A stretch of 64,000 nt of DNA, from the NCBI RefSeq assembly GCF_001556105.1, contig NZ_LSIF01000002.1, forward strand, positions 1 through 64,000, in the 5' to 3' direction. The DNA is from Pseudoxanthomonas mexicana (lineage in GTDB: Bacteria > Pseudomonadota > Gammaproteobacteria > Xanthomonadales > Xanthomonadaceae). The notes beneath the pieces are model-generated. The model searched no databases. It had not been told where the DNA came from and was given only the letters and a program-made list of their open reading frames with translations. Below, one piece after another: positions 17,917-28,034 of this stretch. Made by a program: the position numbers and the translations under genes. Numbering within the stretch: position 1 is the stretch's first letter; the number at the start of each line of letters is the position of its first letter.

Positions 17917-18969
17917 ATGGCGCGCGCAGGACTCTACAAAGGGGATGTCCAGAAAGCGCGTGACGCGCTGCTGGCCCAAGGCAAGAAGCCTTCCGTGGAC
18001 GCGGTTCGGGTGGCTCTGGGCAACACGGGCTCCAAGACCACGATCCATCGCTACTTGCGTGAACTGGAAGAGGAGGAGGGCGGCGGTCCGTCACGTGCGG
18101 TGGCCGTGAGTGAGGCCTTGCAAGACTTGGTCGCGCGCCTGGCTGCGCGACTTCAAGAGGAGGCAGAAGCGATCCTCACCAGGGAGCGAGAACGCCATGG
18201 GGCCGAACTCCAGCGTCAGCAACAAGCGCTTTCCACCGCCCAACAGGAAGCCGCTGCCCTGGGCAGTCAGCTGCAGCGCACTGAGACCAGCTTGACGCAA
18301 GAGCAAGCCGCTCACGCCCTACTTCAGCAGAATCTGCGCGACAAGGTCGCGGAAATCGCCCAGTTGAATGAGCGCATCGCCGGCATGACGGTGCGGCTGG
18401 CTGATTACGAGGCGCATACGCGTTCTCTGGAGGACAAGCATGCCCACGCCCGGGAAGCGCTCGAGCACTACCGCGCTTCAACCAAAGAGCAGCGCGAGCA
18501 AGAGCTTCGCCGTCACGAGCATCAGATCCAAGAGCTGCAAGTAGCCTTACGTCAGGCCAATGAAGCCTTGGGCGCGAAGAATCAGGAGCTGTTGGTGCTT
18601 AACCGCGACAATGGCCAATGGCTGGAGCGCCATGGGCGGATTGAGCGTGAGCTTGTCCAGTTGAGGCAGGTCCACGAAGGCCAACACAGCGAGATCGTGG
18701 CGTTGCGCCAGACCGCAACGGACCACATGGCACTGCAGGAGCGCTGGAAGACTGACGTCAAGGCCTTGGATGCCCTGCGCAGCGAGCTAGCTCAAGTCCA
18801 AGACACCCTTGCGCAGGAGCGTGAGCGCCGCCAGAGCGCTGAAGCCGATGCGTTGCGTGCCAACGCGCGTCTTGAAGCGCTGGAGCCCCTGCTGAATCAA
18901 CTGACGCCGGCACAAAATACGGTGAAGAGAACCCGGCGCAGCAGTACGCAGGGTGGGGGAGCGGACTAA
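17917..18969 (+). CDS. KfrA-like DNA-binding coiled-coil protein
   Basis: A 350-residue protein. Residues 1-60 form the KfrA N-terminal DNA-binding domain (VQKARDALLAQGKKPSVDAVRVALGNTGSKTTIHRYLRELEEE). Nearly all the rest, from about 70 to 330, is a long coiled coil rich in Glu, Gln, Ala, Leu and Arg. KfrA-type proteins occur on plasmids and ICEs, repress their own promoter and help plasmid partition by filament-like interactions. The ATG at 17917 is preceded by TTGGAG; a longer form is less likely. Its presence suggests this region came from, or still is, a conjugative or plasmid-like element. Confidence 0.85.
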   Translation: MARAGLYKGDVQKARDALLAQGKKPSVDAVRVALGNTGSKTTIHRYLRELEEEEGGGPSRAVAVSEALQDLVARLAARLQEEAEAILTRERERHGAELQRQQQALSTAQQEAAALGSQLQRTETSLTQEQAAHALLQQNLRDKVAEIAQLNERIAGMTVRLADYEAHTRSLEDKHAHAREALEHYRASTKEQREQELRRHEHQIQELQVALRQANEALGAKNQELLVLNRDNGQWLERHGRIERELVQLRQVHEGQHSEIVALRQTATDHMALQERWKTDVKALDALRSELAQVQDTLAQERERRQSAEADALRANARLEALEPLLNQLTPAQNTVKRTRRSSTQGGGAD

Positions 18970-18989
18970 CGAGGCTACTCGTTTGCCTG

Positions 18990-19748
18990 CTAGCGGCCGG
19001 GATAGCGCTCCCCAGTCCAGTACGCCCATTCCATAGGTACGACCCAGTCTACGAACAGCTTGGCTACTGAGGACTCCGGTGCCAGATGGTAGGGCTTGAA
19101 CATGCCTTGCTGGGGCGAACTGGTCATCAGGTAGCGCAAGCGCTTCTTGACCTCTTGAAAGATGGCCTCGCGCACATGGGCGCTGTCGTGCACGCCAAGA
19201 CGCATTGCCACCGACGCGCCTTGGCGTACCGCCGCCCAGCAACAATAGCGCCACTGCGCGATCGGCAGACCCCGCGGTCCGGATTGAAACGCGAACCCCA
19301 CATCACGTGCCCAGCCTGGGTCGAAGTGATGTTTGAGCAATTGCTGCTCTAGAAACTGCTCGGTCTCCCAGAGTGCAAGTTCATCCCACAGCTCTAGTTT
19401 TGCGTCCGCCAGTTCTACATCGTGTGCCATATCACCGAGTTGGTCTTCCAGCACCGGGAGCAGGTGCCTGCGCTCGTGGGTAGACCAGGCGAAAGCCCAT
19501 TGCAGATCTTCGATGGGCGTGACCTCGGCATCGGGTCGGATCTGCCATCGATCCGCTGGCCAGGGAACTTGGATCAGGGCCAAGTCTCGCAAGGCGTCCA
19601 GCACCAGCAAGGTGGAGCGGCGTGTGGGCGCCACCGGTATGCGTCGTAGCTGCGCGGCCAGCAGCGCGGCAAGGAAAAGGGTGCCACGAAGCCCCAACGC
19701 CTCGATGCTGGCGACCCCAGATGGCGTCATTGACGAGGTTCCGGGCAT
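18990..19748 (-). CDS. Hypothetical protein, 252 residues
   Basis: A soluble helical protein without recognised domain. The N-terminal half contains ALLAAQLRRIPVAPTRRSTLLVLDALRDLALI, the middle is acidic (LEDQLGDMAHDVELADAKLELWDELALWETEQFLEQQ), and the C-terminal half has a Trp/Tyr/Cys-rich QWRYCCWAAVRQGASVAM stretch. It is convergent with kfrA and divergent from the XRE gene, with a palindrome in the shared upstream gap. The coding pattern and length make it a real gene. Such proteins are found in integrative-element backbones, but I give no function. Confidence 0.65.
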   Translation of the reverse strand: MPGTSSMTPSGVASIEALGLRGTLFLAALLAAQLRRIPVAPTRRSTLLVLDALRDLALIQVPWPADRWQIRPDAEVTPIEDLQWAFAWSTHERRHLLPVLEDQLGDMAHDVELADAKLELWDELALWETEQFLEQQLLKHHFDPGWARDVGFAFQSGPRGLPIAQWRYCCWAAVRQGASVAMRLGVHDSAHVREAIFQEVKKRLRYLMTSSPQQGMFKPYHLAPESSVAKLFVDWVVPMEWAYWTGERYPGR

Positions 19749-19823
19749 GCGGGTTCCGAGGGTGAGGGAGCGGCGTGGCTCCTGGCGATGGCAGCGCTAC
19801 CGGGGTCGCCGGTTGCCTCAAAG

Positions 19824-19838
19824 CTAAGAATATCTTAG
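19824..19838. promoter_or_regulatory. Palindrome between divergent genes, likely XRE operator
   Basis: CTAAGA-ATA-TCTTAG lies between the minus-strand gene starting at 19748 and the XRE regulator starting at 19869. The position fits an operator for divergent promoters. Confidence 0.6.
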
Positions 19839-19868
19839 TATGCAAGGCAGGGTACATCCGCCATCCTT

Positions 19869-20219
19869 ATGGGGTCTCCATGGGGTGCGCGCGTGACTTT
19901 GTCAGTCGACTCAACACCGACCTTCGCTCGACGCCTCAAACAAGCCCGCCTGCACACGGGCTTGTCGCAGAAGGAGTTGGGCATCCGGGCCGGTCTGGAT
20001 CCTCACGTGGCCAGCCCCCGAATCAACCAGTACGAGCGTGGCAAGCACGAGCCGAAGCTGGAGACCGCTGAGCGGTTGGCTCAAGCGTTGGGGATCCCCG
20101 CCGCGTTGCTGTACACCGATGATGATCTGCTGGCGAAGTTGCTCCTACGCTGGGGCTCGCTCAGCAAGCAGCAGAAGCGCGAGCTGGTGAAGCTGATCGA
20201 GAGCACATCCGAGAAGTAG
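19869..20219 (+). CDS. XRE-family transcriptional regulator
   Basis: A 116-residue regulator with a Cro/C1 helix-turn-helix: FARRLKQARLHTGLSQKELGIRAGLDP, then INQYERGKHEPKLETAERLAQALGIP. The short C-terminal tail (LLRWGSLSKQQKRELVKLIES) is probably for dimerisation. The start may be ATG 19869 or a GTG about 24 bp later; both keep the domain intact. Likely an autorepressor of the element backbone; its palindrome lies about 30 bp upstream. Confidence 0.85.
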   Translation: MGSPWGARVTLSVDSTPTFARRLKQARLHTGLSQKELGIRAGLDPHVASPRINQYERGKHEPKLETAERLAQALGIPAALLYTDDDLLAKLLLRWGSLSKQQKRELVKLIESTSEK

Positions 20220-20329
20220 GCCGTACGGTCGCTCGCTTTATGGGCAGCACTTCGCTTCAACCCGGCCCTTTGGAGCGCCCCCGGATGGAACACCAGTGGG
20301 CGCGGCTAGCGCGACTAACGGGGCGCGGC

Positions 20330-20349
20330 ATCTCAGGCCTGCCTGAGAT
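20330..20349. terminator. Perfect 9-bp inverted repeat before copL
   Basis: ATCTCAGGC-CT-GCCTGAGAT followed by TTT. It sits 110 bp behind the XRE gene and 46 bp before copL. The short U-run makes it a plausible terminator of the upstream gene, but its place just upstream of copL also fits an operator for copper induction. Confidence 0.5.
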
Positions 20350-20395
20350 TTTGTTCACGACCGATACACGCGCGCCTTGTCTAAAGTGATTTACC

Positions 20396-20815
20396 ATGTC
20401 GCCCGTGTCAGCCTCCTCACTTCTACTGCGACTGATCCTGATCGCCATGCTCGTGCTTAACGGGGCGTGGTCGGCGTTTGCGTCGGTCAGTATGAATCCG
20501 GTGATGGAAGAGCAGGCCAGCGAAGTCGCTGCCGCGGTGCAAGTCGACGAAGACTGCGTCGCCCATCACAGTGCTGAGCATCATCCCGATGCCACATCGA
20601 TTGAAAAGGCTGGCACTGGGCACGGCGATCATGCCGGCCCCGACTGTTGCAAGTCGTCTGCGTGCCGGTGCGCCTGCGTGCACGCGTGCGCGAGCGCATT
20701 GCCTGCGCGCCTGCATGTTTCGGTACAACTGGCCTTGGGCCTGGATGTCATGCCGCTGCCCTTGGGGCATCCGGCGCCTGCCTTGCCTCATCTGATCCGA
20801 CCACCGATCGGCTAA
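20396..20815 (+). CDS. copL: CopL-family metal-binding regulatory protein
   Basis: A 139-residue exported protein. The signal segment is LLLRLILIAMLVLNGAWSAFA. The mature part has many His and Cys: DEDCVAHHSAEHHPD and DCCKSSACRCACVHACA. It ends in ...LPHLIRPPIG. CopL lies directly upstream of copA-copB in Xanthomonas and is needed for copper induction of those genes. The proline-containing C-terminus and the three hairpins right behind the stop suggest it acts at least partly as a regulatory upstream ORF. The same RPPIG end is found in the second CopL-like protein at 34021. Confidence 0.88.
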   Translation: MSPVSASSLLLRLILIAMLVLNGAWSAFASVSMNPVMEEQASEVAAAVQVDEDCVAHHSAEHHPDATSIEKAGTGHGDHAGPDCCKSSACRCACVHACASALPARLHVSVQLALGLDVMPLPLGHPAPALPHLIRPPIG

Positions 20816-20824
20816 GCGTCCCTA

Positions 20825-20904
20825 GGCGCCGCAATGGCGCCGTTGGTGTGGCTTGCATGCCTGTATAGGCCAGCCACCCGCTCTGTACCACCGCCTGCCG
20901 GTGG
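20825..20904 (+). promoter_or_regulatory. copL-copA leader with three tandem hairpins
   Basis: Within the 113-bp gap: GGCGCC-GCAAT-GGCGCC (20825-20841); GTGGCT pairing with AGCCAC around an inner GCCT-GTAT-AGGC (20848-20877); and CCACCG-CCTGC-CGGTGG (20888-20904). No U-run follows. The structure starts 10 bp after the copL stop and ends 14 bp before the copA ribosome site, so it could couple copL translation to copA expression. Confidence 0.65.
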
Positions 20905-20928
20905 CAACACGACGCTTGGAGCATTTAC

Positions 20929-22797
20929 ATGTCGCATGATGATTTTCGTGGTCCACATGGTGGACCGCTGCTGCCTTCGCGGCGGCGATTTGTCCAAGGC
21001 TTGGCCTTGGGAGGCGCAGTCGCAGGATTGGGGTTCTGGCCCAAAGCCAGTTGGGCGCTCAAGGGCCCCGGACAAGCCAACGTATTGTCGGGCACCGAGT
21101 TTGACCTGACCATCGGCGAGACGCCGATGAACTTCACCGGCAAGACCCGCACCGCGATCACGGTCAACGGGTCCGTTCCGGCGCCGTTGCTGCGGTGGCG
21201 GGAAGGCACCACGGTCAACCTGCGTGTCTCCAATGCATTGCCGGCCAACTCCCTCCATGGCACGGATACTTCCATCCATTGGCACGGCATCATTCTGCCG
21301 GCCAACATGGACGGCGTGCCGGGCCTGAGCTTTGACGGCATCGGACGTGGTGAGACCTACCACTATAGGTTCACCCTGCATCAGGGCGGAACCTACTGGT
21401 ACCACAGCCACTCAGGTTTCCAGGAACAAGCTGGGCTTTATGGACCGATCGTGATCGATCCACTGGAGCCAGAGCCTTTCAGCTTCGATCGCGACTACGT
21501 CGTGATGCTGAGCGATTGGACAGACCTGGACCCGACGGCCCTGTTCGATCGTTTGAAGAAGATGCCGGGCCATGACAACTACTACAAGCGCACGGTCGGC
21601 GATTTCGCGCGCGATGTGAAGCGCAATGGTCTGTCGGCCACGTTGGAAGATCGCAAGATGTGGGGCCTGATGCGAATGACGCCCACGGATCTGTCCGACG
21701 TCAACGCCAACACCTACACCTACCTGATGAACGGCACGACCTCTCTGGGCAACTGGACCGGGTTGTTCCGCAGTGGCGAGAAGGTGCGTCTGCGTTTCAT
21801 CAATGGCTCTGCCATGACGTACTTCGATGTGCGTATTCCGGGGTTGAAGATGACCGTGGTCGCGGCGGATGGCTTGTACGTCCATCCGGTTTCGGTCGAC
21901 GAGTTCCGCATTGCAGTAGCAGAAACCTTCGATGTGATCGTGGAGCCCTCCGGGCAGGACGCATTCACCATCTTTGCCCAGGACTCCGGTCGCACCGGCT
22001 ACGTCAGCGGCACGCTCGCCGTGCGCGAAGGACTACGCGCGCCTCTTCCGTCTGTGGATCCCCGGCCGCTGCTGACGATGGCAGACATGGGCATGGATCA
22101 TGGATCGATGGATATGTCTGGCGGCAGCAAGGGCATGGAAGGCGGCTGTGGTGCAGCCATGGGCATGCCCGGCATGACCCCACCTGCCAGCGGCAATGAG
22201 GCCTCGGCCCATGCGGGTCACGCGATGCCCGCCGCCGGCGATGGTGCCATGGCCGGCATGCAGCATGGGGGCATGCAATCACACCCTGCCAGCGAGACCA
22301 ACAATCCGCTGTTGGACAACCAAGCCATGAGCGTGACTTCGCGCTTGGACGATCCGGGCAATGGCCTGCGCGATAACGGCCGTCATGTACTGACGTATTC
22401 CATGCTCAAGAGCACCTTTGAAGACCCTGACGGACGCGACCCCGGTCGCGAGATCGAGCTGCATCTGACCGGACACATGGAGAAATTCTCCTGGGGTTTC
22501 AATGGTCAGAAGTTTTCCGATGTCGAGCCGCTACGGCTGAACTACGGCGAGCGCATGCGCATCGTATTGGTCAACGACACGATGATGACCCACCCGATCC
22601 ATTTGCACGGCATGTGGAGCGATGTGGAAGACGATAGCGGCAACTTCATGGTGCGCAAGCACACGGTGGACATGCCGCCAGGCAGCCGACGTACGTATCG
22701 CGTGCGTGCCGATGCGTTGGGCAGCTGGGCGTTCCATTGCCACCTGCTCTATCACATGGAAGCCGGAATGATGCGCACGGTGAGGGTCGACGAATGA
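20929..22797 (+). CDS. copA: Copper resistance multicopper oxidase CopA (first copy)
   Basis: A 622-residue periplasmic multicopper oxidase. The Tat signal is [17 protein letters not shown]. Copper ligands are in IHWHG (117-120), [18 protein letters not shown] and the terminal [16 protein letters not shown] Met/His/Gly-rich insert (about 380-450: [44 protein letters not shown]) binds extra copper. It oxidises Cu(I) and sequesters copper in the periplasm. GGAG precedes the ATG. Its stop overlaps the copB start (ATGA). A diverged paralogue lies at 61247. Confidence 0.95.
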   Translation: MSHDDFRGPHGGPLLPSRRRFVQGLALGGAVAGLGFWPKASWALKGPGQANVLSGTEFDLTIGETPMNFTGKTRTAITVNGSVPAPLLRWREGTTVNLRVSNALPANSLHGTDTSIHWHGIILPANMDGVPGLSFDGIGRGETYHYRFTLHQGGTYWYHSHSGFQEQAGLYGPIVIDPLEPEPFSFDRDYVVMLSDWTDLDPTALFDRLKKMPGHDNYYKRTVGDFARDVKRNGLSATLEDRKMWGLMRMTPTDLSDVNANTYTYLMNGTTSLGNWTGLFRSGEKVRLRFINGSAMTYFDVRIPGLKMTVVAADGLYVHPVSVDEFRIAVAETFDVIVEPSGQDAFTIFAQDSGRTGYVSGTLAVREGLRAPLPSVDPRPLLTMADMGMDHGSMDMSGGSKGMEGGCGAAMGMPGMTPPASGNEASAHAGHAMPAAGDGAMAGMQHGGMQSHPASETNNPLLDNQAMSVTSRLDDPGNGLRDNGRHVLTYSMLKSTFEDPDGRDPGREIELHLTGHMEKFSWGFNGQKFSDVEPLRLNYGERMRIVLVNDTMMTHPIHLHGMWSDVEDDSGNFMVRKHTVDMPPGSRRTYRVRADALGSWAFHCHLLYHMEAGMMRTVRVDE

Positions 22798-24065
22798 ACA
22801 TCAATAGACGCAATACCACCCTGACTGCGCTGACCCTGGCTATCTCGCTGGCCCTGGCCAATGCGGCCAGCGCCCAATCCATGCAGCACGGCTCCATGCC
22901 GATGGAGCAGGGCGCGCAGACCCAGGCTCAGGATCACTCTGCACATCAGGCGCCGACATCAAAGCCTGCGCCAGCCCCCAAACCTACAACACCGGCCAAG
23001 ACCAGCGAAGCGACTATCGATCATGCGGCGATGGGCCATGCCGCGCCGCCGGCTCAAGCAGCCGAGCCTGCCATGCAGGGCATGGACCACTCGCAGATGG
23101 GGCACAGCTCGCCCGCGAGTACACCTGCAGCGCCCAAAGCGCAGACGCAGCCGATGCAGGGCATGGATCACAGTCAGATGGCACAGCCCGCTGCGTCCGA
23201 CGCCTCCAGCACGTCCACGCCTGCGATGCAGGGGATGGACCATTCGCAGATGGGCCACGGTTCGCCCGCATCCGCTACGCCAGAAGCTGGCATGCAATCG
23301 ATGGAGGGCATGGACCACAGTCAGATGGGACATGGGCCTGTCGCACCAACGCAGCCGCGCACCCCGATTCCTGCGGTGACCGAGGCTGATCGTCAGGCGG
23401 CCATCGCGCCCGCACACGCGCATCCGGTGCATGACAATTCGATCAAGAGCTACGTACTGCTCAATCGCCTGGAAGCCTGGGATGCCGATCCGGGCACCGG
23501 GCTGGGTTGGGAGGGTCAGGGTTGGATCGGTACGGACCTCAATCGCGTCTGGTTCCGCAGTGAAGGCGAACGCACAGATGGTCAGACCGAGTCGGCTGAT
23601 CTGGAAGTGCTCTACGGCCGCAGTATCTCCACGTGGTGGGATGTGGTGGCCGGTGTGCGCCATGACTTCAAGCCGGGGGCTTCGCAGAACTTCGCCGCTA
23701 TCGGCGTACAGGGCTTGGCACCGATGAAGTTCGAAGTATCCGCCACAGCCTATCTCGGCGAAGGCGGCCAGACTGCTGCCAATGTCGAGGCCGAGTACGA
23801 ACTGCTGCTGACCAATCGGCTGATCCTGCAGCCGCTGGTGGAGGTCACGGCGTATGGCAAGAACGATCCATTGCGCGGAATAGGTTCGGGTCTGAGTACC
23901 GCTGAGGCGGGCCTGCGACTTCGTTATGAGTTCACCCGAAAGTTCGCTCCCTACATCGGCGTGGTGTACGAGCGTGCGTTTGGCAATACCGCAGACATGC
24001 GACGCGAGCATGGCGAGTCTTTTGAAGACACGCGCTTGGTCATCGGCCTTCGTACCTGGTTCTAA
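22794..24065 (+). CDS. copB: Copper resistance outer-membrane protein CopB (first copy)
   Basis: A 423-residue protein: signal peptide to about residue 27, then a long Pro/Ala/Met/His-rich region with at least four copies of a MxGMDHSQM-type metal-binding repeat, then an outer-membrane beta-barrel domain from about residue 215 ([29 protein letters not shown]; ending in RTWF). The terminal Phe is the usual outer-membrane signal. The ATG overlaps the copA stop, so the pair is coupled. Confidence 0.93.
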   Translation: MNINRRNTTLTALTLAISLALANAASAQSMQHGSMPMEQGAQTQAQDHSAHQAPTSKPAPAPKPTTPAKTSEATIDHAAMGHAAPPAQAAEPAMQGMDHSQMGHSSPASTPAAPKAQTQPMQGMDHSQMAQPAASDASSTSTPAMQGMDHSQMGHGSPASATPEAGMQSMEGMDHSQMGHGPVAPTQPRTPIPAVTEADRQAAIAPAHAHPVHDNSIKSYVLLNRLEAWDADPGTGLGWEGQGWIGTDLNRVWFRSEGERTDGQTESADLEVLYGRSISTWWDVVAGVRHDFKPGASQNFAAIGVQGLAPMKFEVSATAYLGEGGQTAANVEAEYELLLTNRLILQPLVEVTAYGKNDPLRGIGSGLSTAEAGLRLRYEFTRKFAPYIGVVYERAFGNTADMRREHGESFEDTRLVIGLRTWF

Positions 24066-24077
24066 GGGGAACTGACA

Positions 24078-24926
24078 ATGAAATCCAACAAGAAGATGTG
24101 GGTATGGCTCGGCGCCGGCGTGGCATTGGTTGCGGTGGTCGCAACCGCCGCGGTCTCTCTGGGCGTGTACAACGTGGCCGCTGATGATCCGCATAGTCGC
24201 CCGGTGTATGCGCTACTTGAAACGGCGCGTGAGCGTTCCATTGAGGTGCGCGCCGCCAAGCTTCAGGTACCCACGAACCTGGATGATCCTGAGCGTATCC
24301 GCCAGGGTGCGGGCAACTACAACGCTATGTGTGTGACCTGTCATCTTTCGCCAGATGCGGCGGCCACCGAGATGAGCAAGGGTCTGTACCCCGCGCCACC
24401 AAACCTAAGCAAGCACCCGGTGGGTCCAGCTGAGGCGTTCTGGGTGATCAAGCACGGCATCAAGGCCAGCGGCATGCCTGCGTGGGGCGGCAGCATGGAC
24501 GATGAGTTCATCTGGAACATGTCGGCCTTCCTGCAGAAGCTGCCCAAGCTGGACAAGGCCGGCTACCAGGCGTTGGTAGCCAGCAGTGATGGCCATTCAC
24601 ACGGTGGCGGTGAGACCGGCGGGCACTCGCATGGCGAGGAAGCGGGTGCAGATCACCATGGCGGCGGTGATAGCGAAGAGATGGGTGATGGCCATGGCCA
24701 TGGCCAGGGGCATGAAGCAGGTGGCATGGGCATGGACATGAGCAAGCCTAAGGAAGGCACCACGCATGTGCATGCCGACGGCAAGACGCACGTGCATGCG
24801 GCCGAGCCGGCAAAGCAACCTGCGCAGGCCAAGTCCGAGGGCGAGCACGATCAGCACGGCTCCATGCCAGCCAAACCAGCCGAGCCAGCTCCCAAGGCCG
24901 ATGACGGCCACGATCACCAGCATTGA
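24078..24926 (+). CDS. copM: CopM-like c-type cytochrome with His-rich tail
   Basis: A 282-residue protein with an N-terminal anchor or signal (residues 8-32). A single heme site CVTCH lies at residues 85-89, with SGMPAWGG as likely axial-Met region. After about 175 the chain becomes a His/Gly/Met-rich tail (HSHGGGETGGHSHGEE, GHGHGQGHEAGGMGMDM, HVHADGKTHVHA) suited to binding copper. The position after copB matches copM of the Xanthomonas copLABMGCDF cluster. It may link copper binding with electron transfer in the periplasm. Confidence 0.82.
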   Translation: MKSNKKMWVWLGAGVALVAVVATAAVSLGVYNVAADDPHSRPVYALLETARERSIEVRAAKLQVPTNLDDPERIRQGAGNYNAMCVTCHLSPDAAATEMSKGLYPAPPNLSKHPVGPAEAFWVIKHGIKASGMPAWGGSMDDEFIWNMSAFLQKLPKLDKAGYQALVASSDGHSHGGGETGGHSHGEEAGADHHGGGDSEEMGDGHGHGQGHEAGGMGMDMSKPKEGTTHVHADGKTHVHAAEPAKQPAQAKSEGEHDQHGSMPAKPAEPAPKADDGHDHQH

Positions 24927-24954
24927 TCCCTTCATGGAGCTGCCCCGGCTCCAC

Positions 24955-24978
24955 GCCCGAGCGCCTCGGCGCTCGGGC
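24955..24978 (+). other. Intercistronic hairpin before copG
   Basis: GCCCGAGCGCC-TC-GGCGCTCGGGC followed by ATCTCTT. A strong G+C stem in the 67-bp gap between copM and copG; a partial terminator or an RNA-stability element. Confidence 0.55.
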
Positions 24979-24993
24979 ATCTCTTAAGGAAGC

Positions 24994-25539
24994 ATGATGA
25001 ACACTTCACGCAGCTGTCTCTTTCTGCTGGCCACGGCCTTGTCGCTGACCGCATGCGCGCGCCCCGAATCGGCTGTCAATTCAGAGGCGGCATCGGACGC
25101 CCAATCTCCGACATCGGCGGCTGCGCAGCAGGTCACTCAACCGCAGCGTCCGTTGCCGTTGGTCAAAGTACATAAGAGTGCGACCTGCGGTTGCTGCCAA
25201 CTGTGGGTGGAGCATCTGGAGAAAGCAGGTTTTACGGTTGAGGTGCACAACAGCGAAGACCTCAACCCGATCAAGGCGCGCTTGGGCGTTCCCTATGGAC
25301 GCGGCTCGTGCCATACCGCCGAGATCGATGGCTACATCGTCGAAGGTCATGTGCCGGTGCAGGACATCCTGCGCCTGCTGCGTGAGCGCCCGGTAGGCCG
25401 TGGATTGGTGCTACCGGGGATGCCTGCCGGTTCTCCTGGCATGGAGATGCCCGACGGACGCGTTCAACCCTATACGGTGGAGTTCGTACTGCCCGATGGC
25501 ACCACGCAGCCTTACGTCCTGCACGGTCAACGCAGCTGA
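24994..25539 (+). CDS. copG: DUF411 metal-binding lipoprotein CopG
   Basis: A 181-residue protein. A signal peptide ends in the lipobox-like LSLTAC, followed by a linker and a thioredoxin-like DUF411 domain with SATCGCCQLWVEHLEKAGF at the N-terminus and GRGSCHTAEIDGYIVEGHVP. CopG proteins of this family bind copper clusters through the CGCC and CH motifs in the periplasm. A second ATG three bases downstream is also possible. It sits in the order copM-copG-copF as in Xanthomonas, but copC and copD are missing. Confidence 0.88.
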   Translation: MMNTSRSCLFLLATALSLTACARPESAVNSEAASDAQSPTSAAAQQVTQPQRPLPLVKVHKSATCGCCQLWVEHLEKAGFTVEVHNSEDLNPIKARLGVPYGRGSCHTAEIDGYIVEGHVPVQDILRLLRERPVGRGLVLPGMPAGSPGMEMPDGRVQPYTVEFVLPDGTTQPYVLHGQRS

Positions 25540-25579
25540 CAGTTTGCTCGCGATCCCTTCTTCCAGACCAGAGTGATCC

Positions 25580-28006
25580 ATGTCCCCTCATTCCCACGAT
25601 GAAGCCGGCAAGGCGATGCCGCAGGGTGCCAGCGATGGTCCAGACTCGGTGCGTGATCCGGTATGCGGTATGCAGGTCTCCGCGGCTAGAACGCCGTACC
25701 ACGCCCTGCATGGCGGAACGAAGTATCACTTCTGCTCAGCCAAATGCCGAGAGCGGTTCATCACCAATCCCGTCCGCTCTACGGACGATGCTCCCCAGCA
25801 AGTTGAAGTGACCGCCCCAGCAGCGGTGGTCCAACCCAGCGGTACCCACGCCACGGTCTACACCTGCCCGATGCATCCGCAGATTCGTCAGCCAGGTCCC
25901 GGCACCTGTCCGATCTGCGGCATGGCGCTGGAGCCGGAGATGCCCTCGCTGGAGGGGGACGACAATCCGGAGTTACGCGATTTCACCCGAAGGTTCTGGT
26001 GGACATTGCCCTTGACCTTGATCGTCCTAGTCTTGGCCATGCTGGGACACCGTCTGCCCGGCTTGTCCACGCAGGCGCGCACCTGGATTGAGCTCGTGCT
26101 GAGCGCTCCAGTGGTGCTCTGGGCGGGGTGGCCATTCTTTGAACGCTGCCTGCAGTCCATCGGCAATCGCAGCCCCAACATGTGGACGCTGATCGGCATC
26201 GGCGTGGCCGCCGCGTTTGGCTACAGCGTGGTGGCCACCGTGGCACCGGGCCTGTTTCCGGACTCTTTCCGCGAGCATGGACGGGTAGGGGTCTACTTCG
26301 AGGCGGCAGCGGTCATCGTCTCGCTCACCCTGCTCGGACAACTGCTGGAACTGCGGGCGCGTTCCAAAACCTCGGCGGCCATCAAGTCCCTGCTGGGATT
26401 GGCGCCCAAGACGGCTCGCCGCGTCAAACCCGATGGTGGCGAAGAGGACGTTGCGCTGGATCACGTGCACGTGGGTGATCTGCTTCGCGTACGACCGGGC
26501 GAGAAGGTGCCGGTCGATGGGGAAGTCATCGAAGGCCGCACCAGTGTTGATGAGTCGATGCTGACCGGTGAACCCATTCCGGTGGAGAAGGCTGTCGGTG
26601 ATCACGTTATAGGCGCCACGCTCAACGGGACGGGCGCCTTGGTCATCCGGGCGGACAAAGTGGGATCCGGGACGGTACTGGCGCAGATTGTGCAGTTGGT
26701 AGCCCAAGCCCAGCGCTCCCGCGCGCCGATGCAGCGTATGGCGGACAAGGTGGCGTACTGGTTTGTCCTGGCCGTGCTGGCCACGGCGGTGCTCACGTTC
26801 TTCGGATGGGGCCTGTTTGGACCCGAACCGTCCTGGACCTTTGCCGTCCTCAATGCCGTATCGGTTCTGATCATTGCGTGCCCGTGCGCCCTAGGTTTGG
26901 CTACCCCCATGTCGATCATGGTCGCCACCGGCCGCGCTGCACAGGTCGGGGTCCTGTTCCGCGATGCTCAGGCGATCGAACAGCTACGTCTGATCGACAC
27001 GTTGATCGTGGACAAGACCGGTACGTTGACCGAGGGGCGTCCAGCCTTTCGCGACACGCTCTCCTACGCCGGCTTCGATGCCGATCAGATCCTCAGCTTG
27101 GCTGGCAGCTTGGAGCAGGGCAGTGAGCATCCCTTGGCCGAGGCCATCGTGGCTGAAGCCCAGCGACGTGGCTTGAACCTGGTGGCCGCCCAAGATTTCG
27201 ATTCGCTCACCGGTCAAGGCGTTCGCGGGCGCGTGTCCGATCAGGATGTTGTGCTTGGCAACCAAAGCTTGATGGCATCGATAGGGGCTGATGTTGCGCC
27301 CTTGCAGAGCAGCGCTGAGCGTCTGCGCAAGGAAGGCGCCAGCGTGATGTTCCTGGCGGTCAATGGACGATTGGCCGGTGCCATTGCGGTAGCAGATCCC
27401 ATCAAAACCACGACCTTGCCTGCCTTGAACCTGCTACGTGCCGATGGCCTGCACGTGGTGATGGCCTCCGGTGACGCACAGGCGACGGCCGAGGCCGTGG
27501 GGCGCACGCTGGGCATCGACGATGTGCGTGGCGGCGTCAAACCTCAGGACAAGGCCGAACTGGTCCAGCAACTCAAAGCCCAAGGGCGTCGTGTGGCCAT
27601 GGCCGGCGATGGCATCAACGATGCGCCGGCCCTGGCGGCAGCCGATGTGGGCATCGCGATGGGGACGGGCACGGATGTGGCCATGTCCAGCGCCCAGCTC
27701 ACCCTGGTCAAGGGTGATTTGAGGCGCATCGTGCAAGCCCGTGCCATCTCGTCTTCGACAGTGGCCAACATGAAGCAGAACCTGGGCTTCGCCTTCGTCT
27801 ACAACGCCATCGGCGTGCCCATCGCCGCCGGCCTGCTGTACCCCAGCTTCGGCCTTTTGCTCAGTCCGATGATGGCGGCCCTGGCCATGAGCCTGAGCTC
27901 GGTTTCGGTGGTCACCAATGCCTTGCGTTTGTCCGGCTCCACCGTTGTTGCCACCTCTCACCCTGACCGCGCCGATGAGCCTGCGCGCGGCCATTCCTGT
28001 CACTGA
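25580..28006 (+). CDS. copF: Copper-translocating P-type ATPase CopF
   Basis: An 808-residue P1B ATPase. Instead of a CxxC HMA domain the N-terminus has a YHS-type segment (DPVCGMQV...[11 protein letters not shown], residues 30-60) and a heavy-metal-binding segment (YTCPMHPQI...[10 protein letters not shown], residues 93-118). The core has the TGEPIPVEK actuator loop, [13 protein letters not shown] (CPC copper site), [11 protein letters not shown] phosphorylation site, SEHPLAEAI and [10 protein letters not shown]. It exports Cu(I) from the cytosol. The second copper ATPase at 58053 has a standard HMA domain and is of another subtype. Confidence 0.93.
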   Translation: MSPHSHDEAGKAMPQGASDGPDSVRDPVCGMQVSAARTPYHALHGGTKYHFCSAKCRERFITNPVRSTDDAPQQVEVTAPAAVVQPSGTHATVYTCPMHPQIRQPGPGTCPICGMALEPEMPSLEGDDNPELRDFTRRFWWTLPLTLIVLVLAMLGHRLPGLSTQARTWIELVLSAPVVLWAGWPFFERCLQSIGNRSPNMWTLIGIGVAAAFGYSVVATVAPGLFPDSFREHGRVGVYFEAAAVIVSLTLLGQLLELRARSKTSAAIKSLLGLAPKTARRVKPDGGEEDVALDHVHVGDLLRVRPGEKVPVDGEVIEGRTSVDESMLTGEPIPVEKAVGDHVIGATLNGTGALVIRADKVGSGTVLAQIVQLVAQAQRSRAPMQRMADKVAYWFVLAVLATAVLTFFGWGLFGPEPSWTFAVLNAVSVLIIACPCALGLATPMSIMVATGRAAQVGVLFRDAQAIEQLRLIDTLIVDKTGTLTEGRPAFRDTLSYAGFDADQILSLAGSLEQGSEHPLAEAIVAEAQRRGLNLVAAQDFDSLTGQGVRGRVSDQDVVLGNQSLMASIGADVAPLQSSAERLRKEGASVMFLAVNGRLAGAIAVADPIKTTTLPALNLLRADGLHVVMASGDAQATAEAVGRTLGIDDVRGGVKPQDKAELVQQLKAQGRRVAMAGDGINDAPALAAADVGIAMGTGTDVAMSSAQLTLVKGDLRRIVQARAISSSTVANMKQNLGFAFVYNAIGVPIAAGLLYPSFGLLLSPMMAALAMSLSSVSVVTNALRLSGSTVVATSHPDRADEPARGHSCH

Positions 28007-28034
28007 TGGCTCATATCCCACAAGGAGTACTGCA

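Noticed and set aside
22794..23400. Repeats in copB (and at 63290-63420) as a possible CRISPR-like array
   Set aside because: The repeats are in frame, of unequal spacing, and encode MDHSQM-type metal-binding units.
22959..24194. 411-residue frame antisense to copB
   Set aside because: Arises from the repeat-rich copB sequence; low-complexity His/Arg-rich translation without a start signal.
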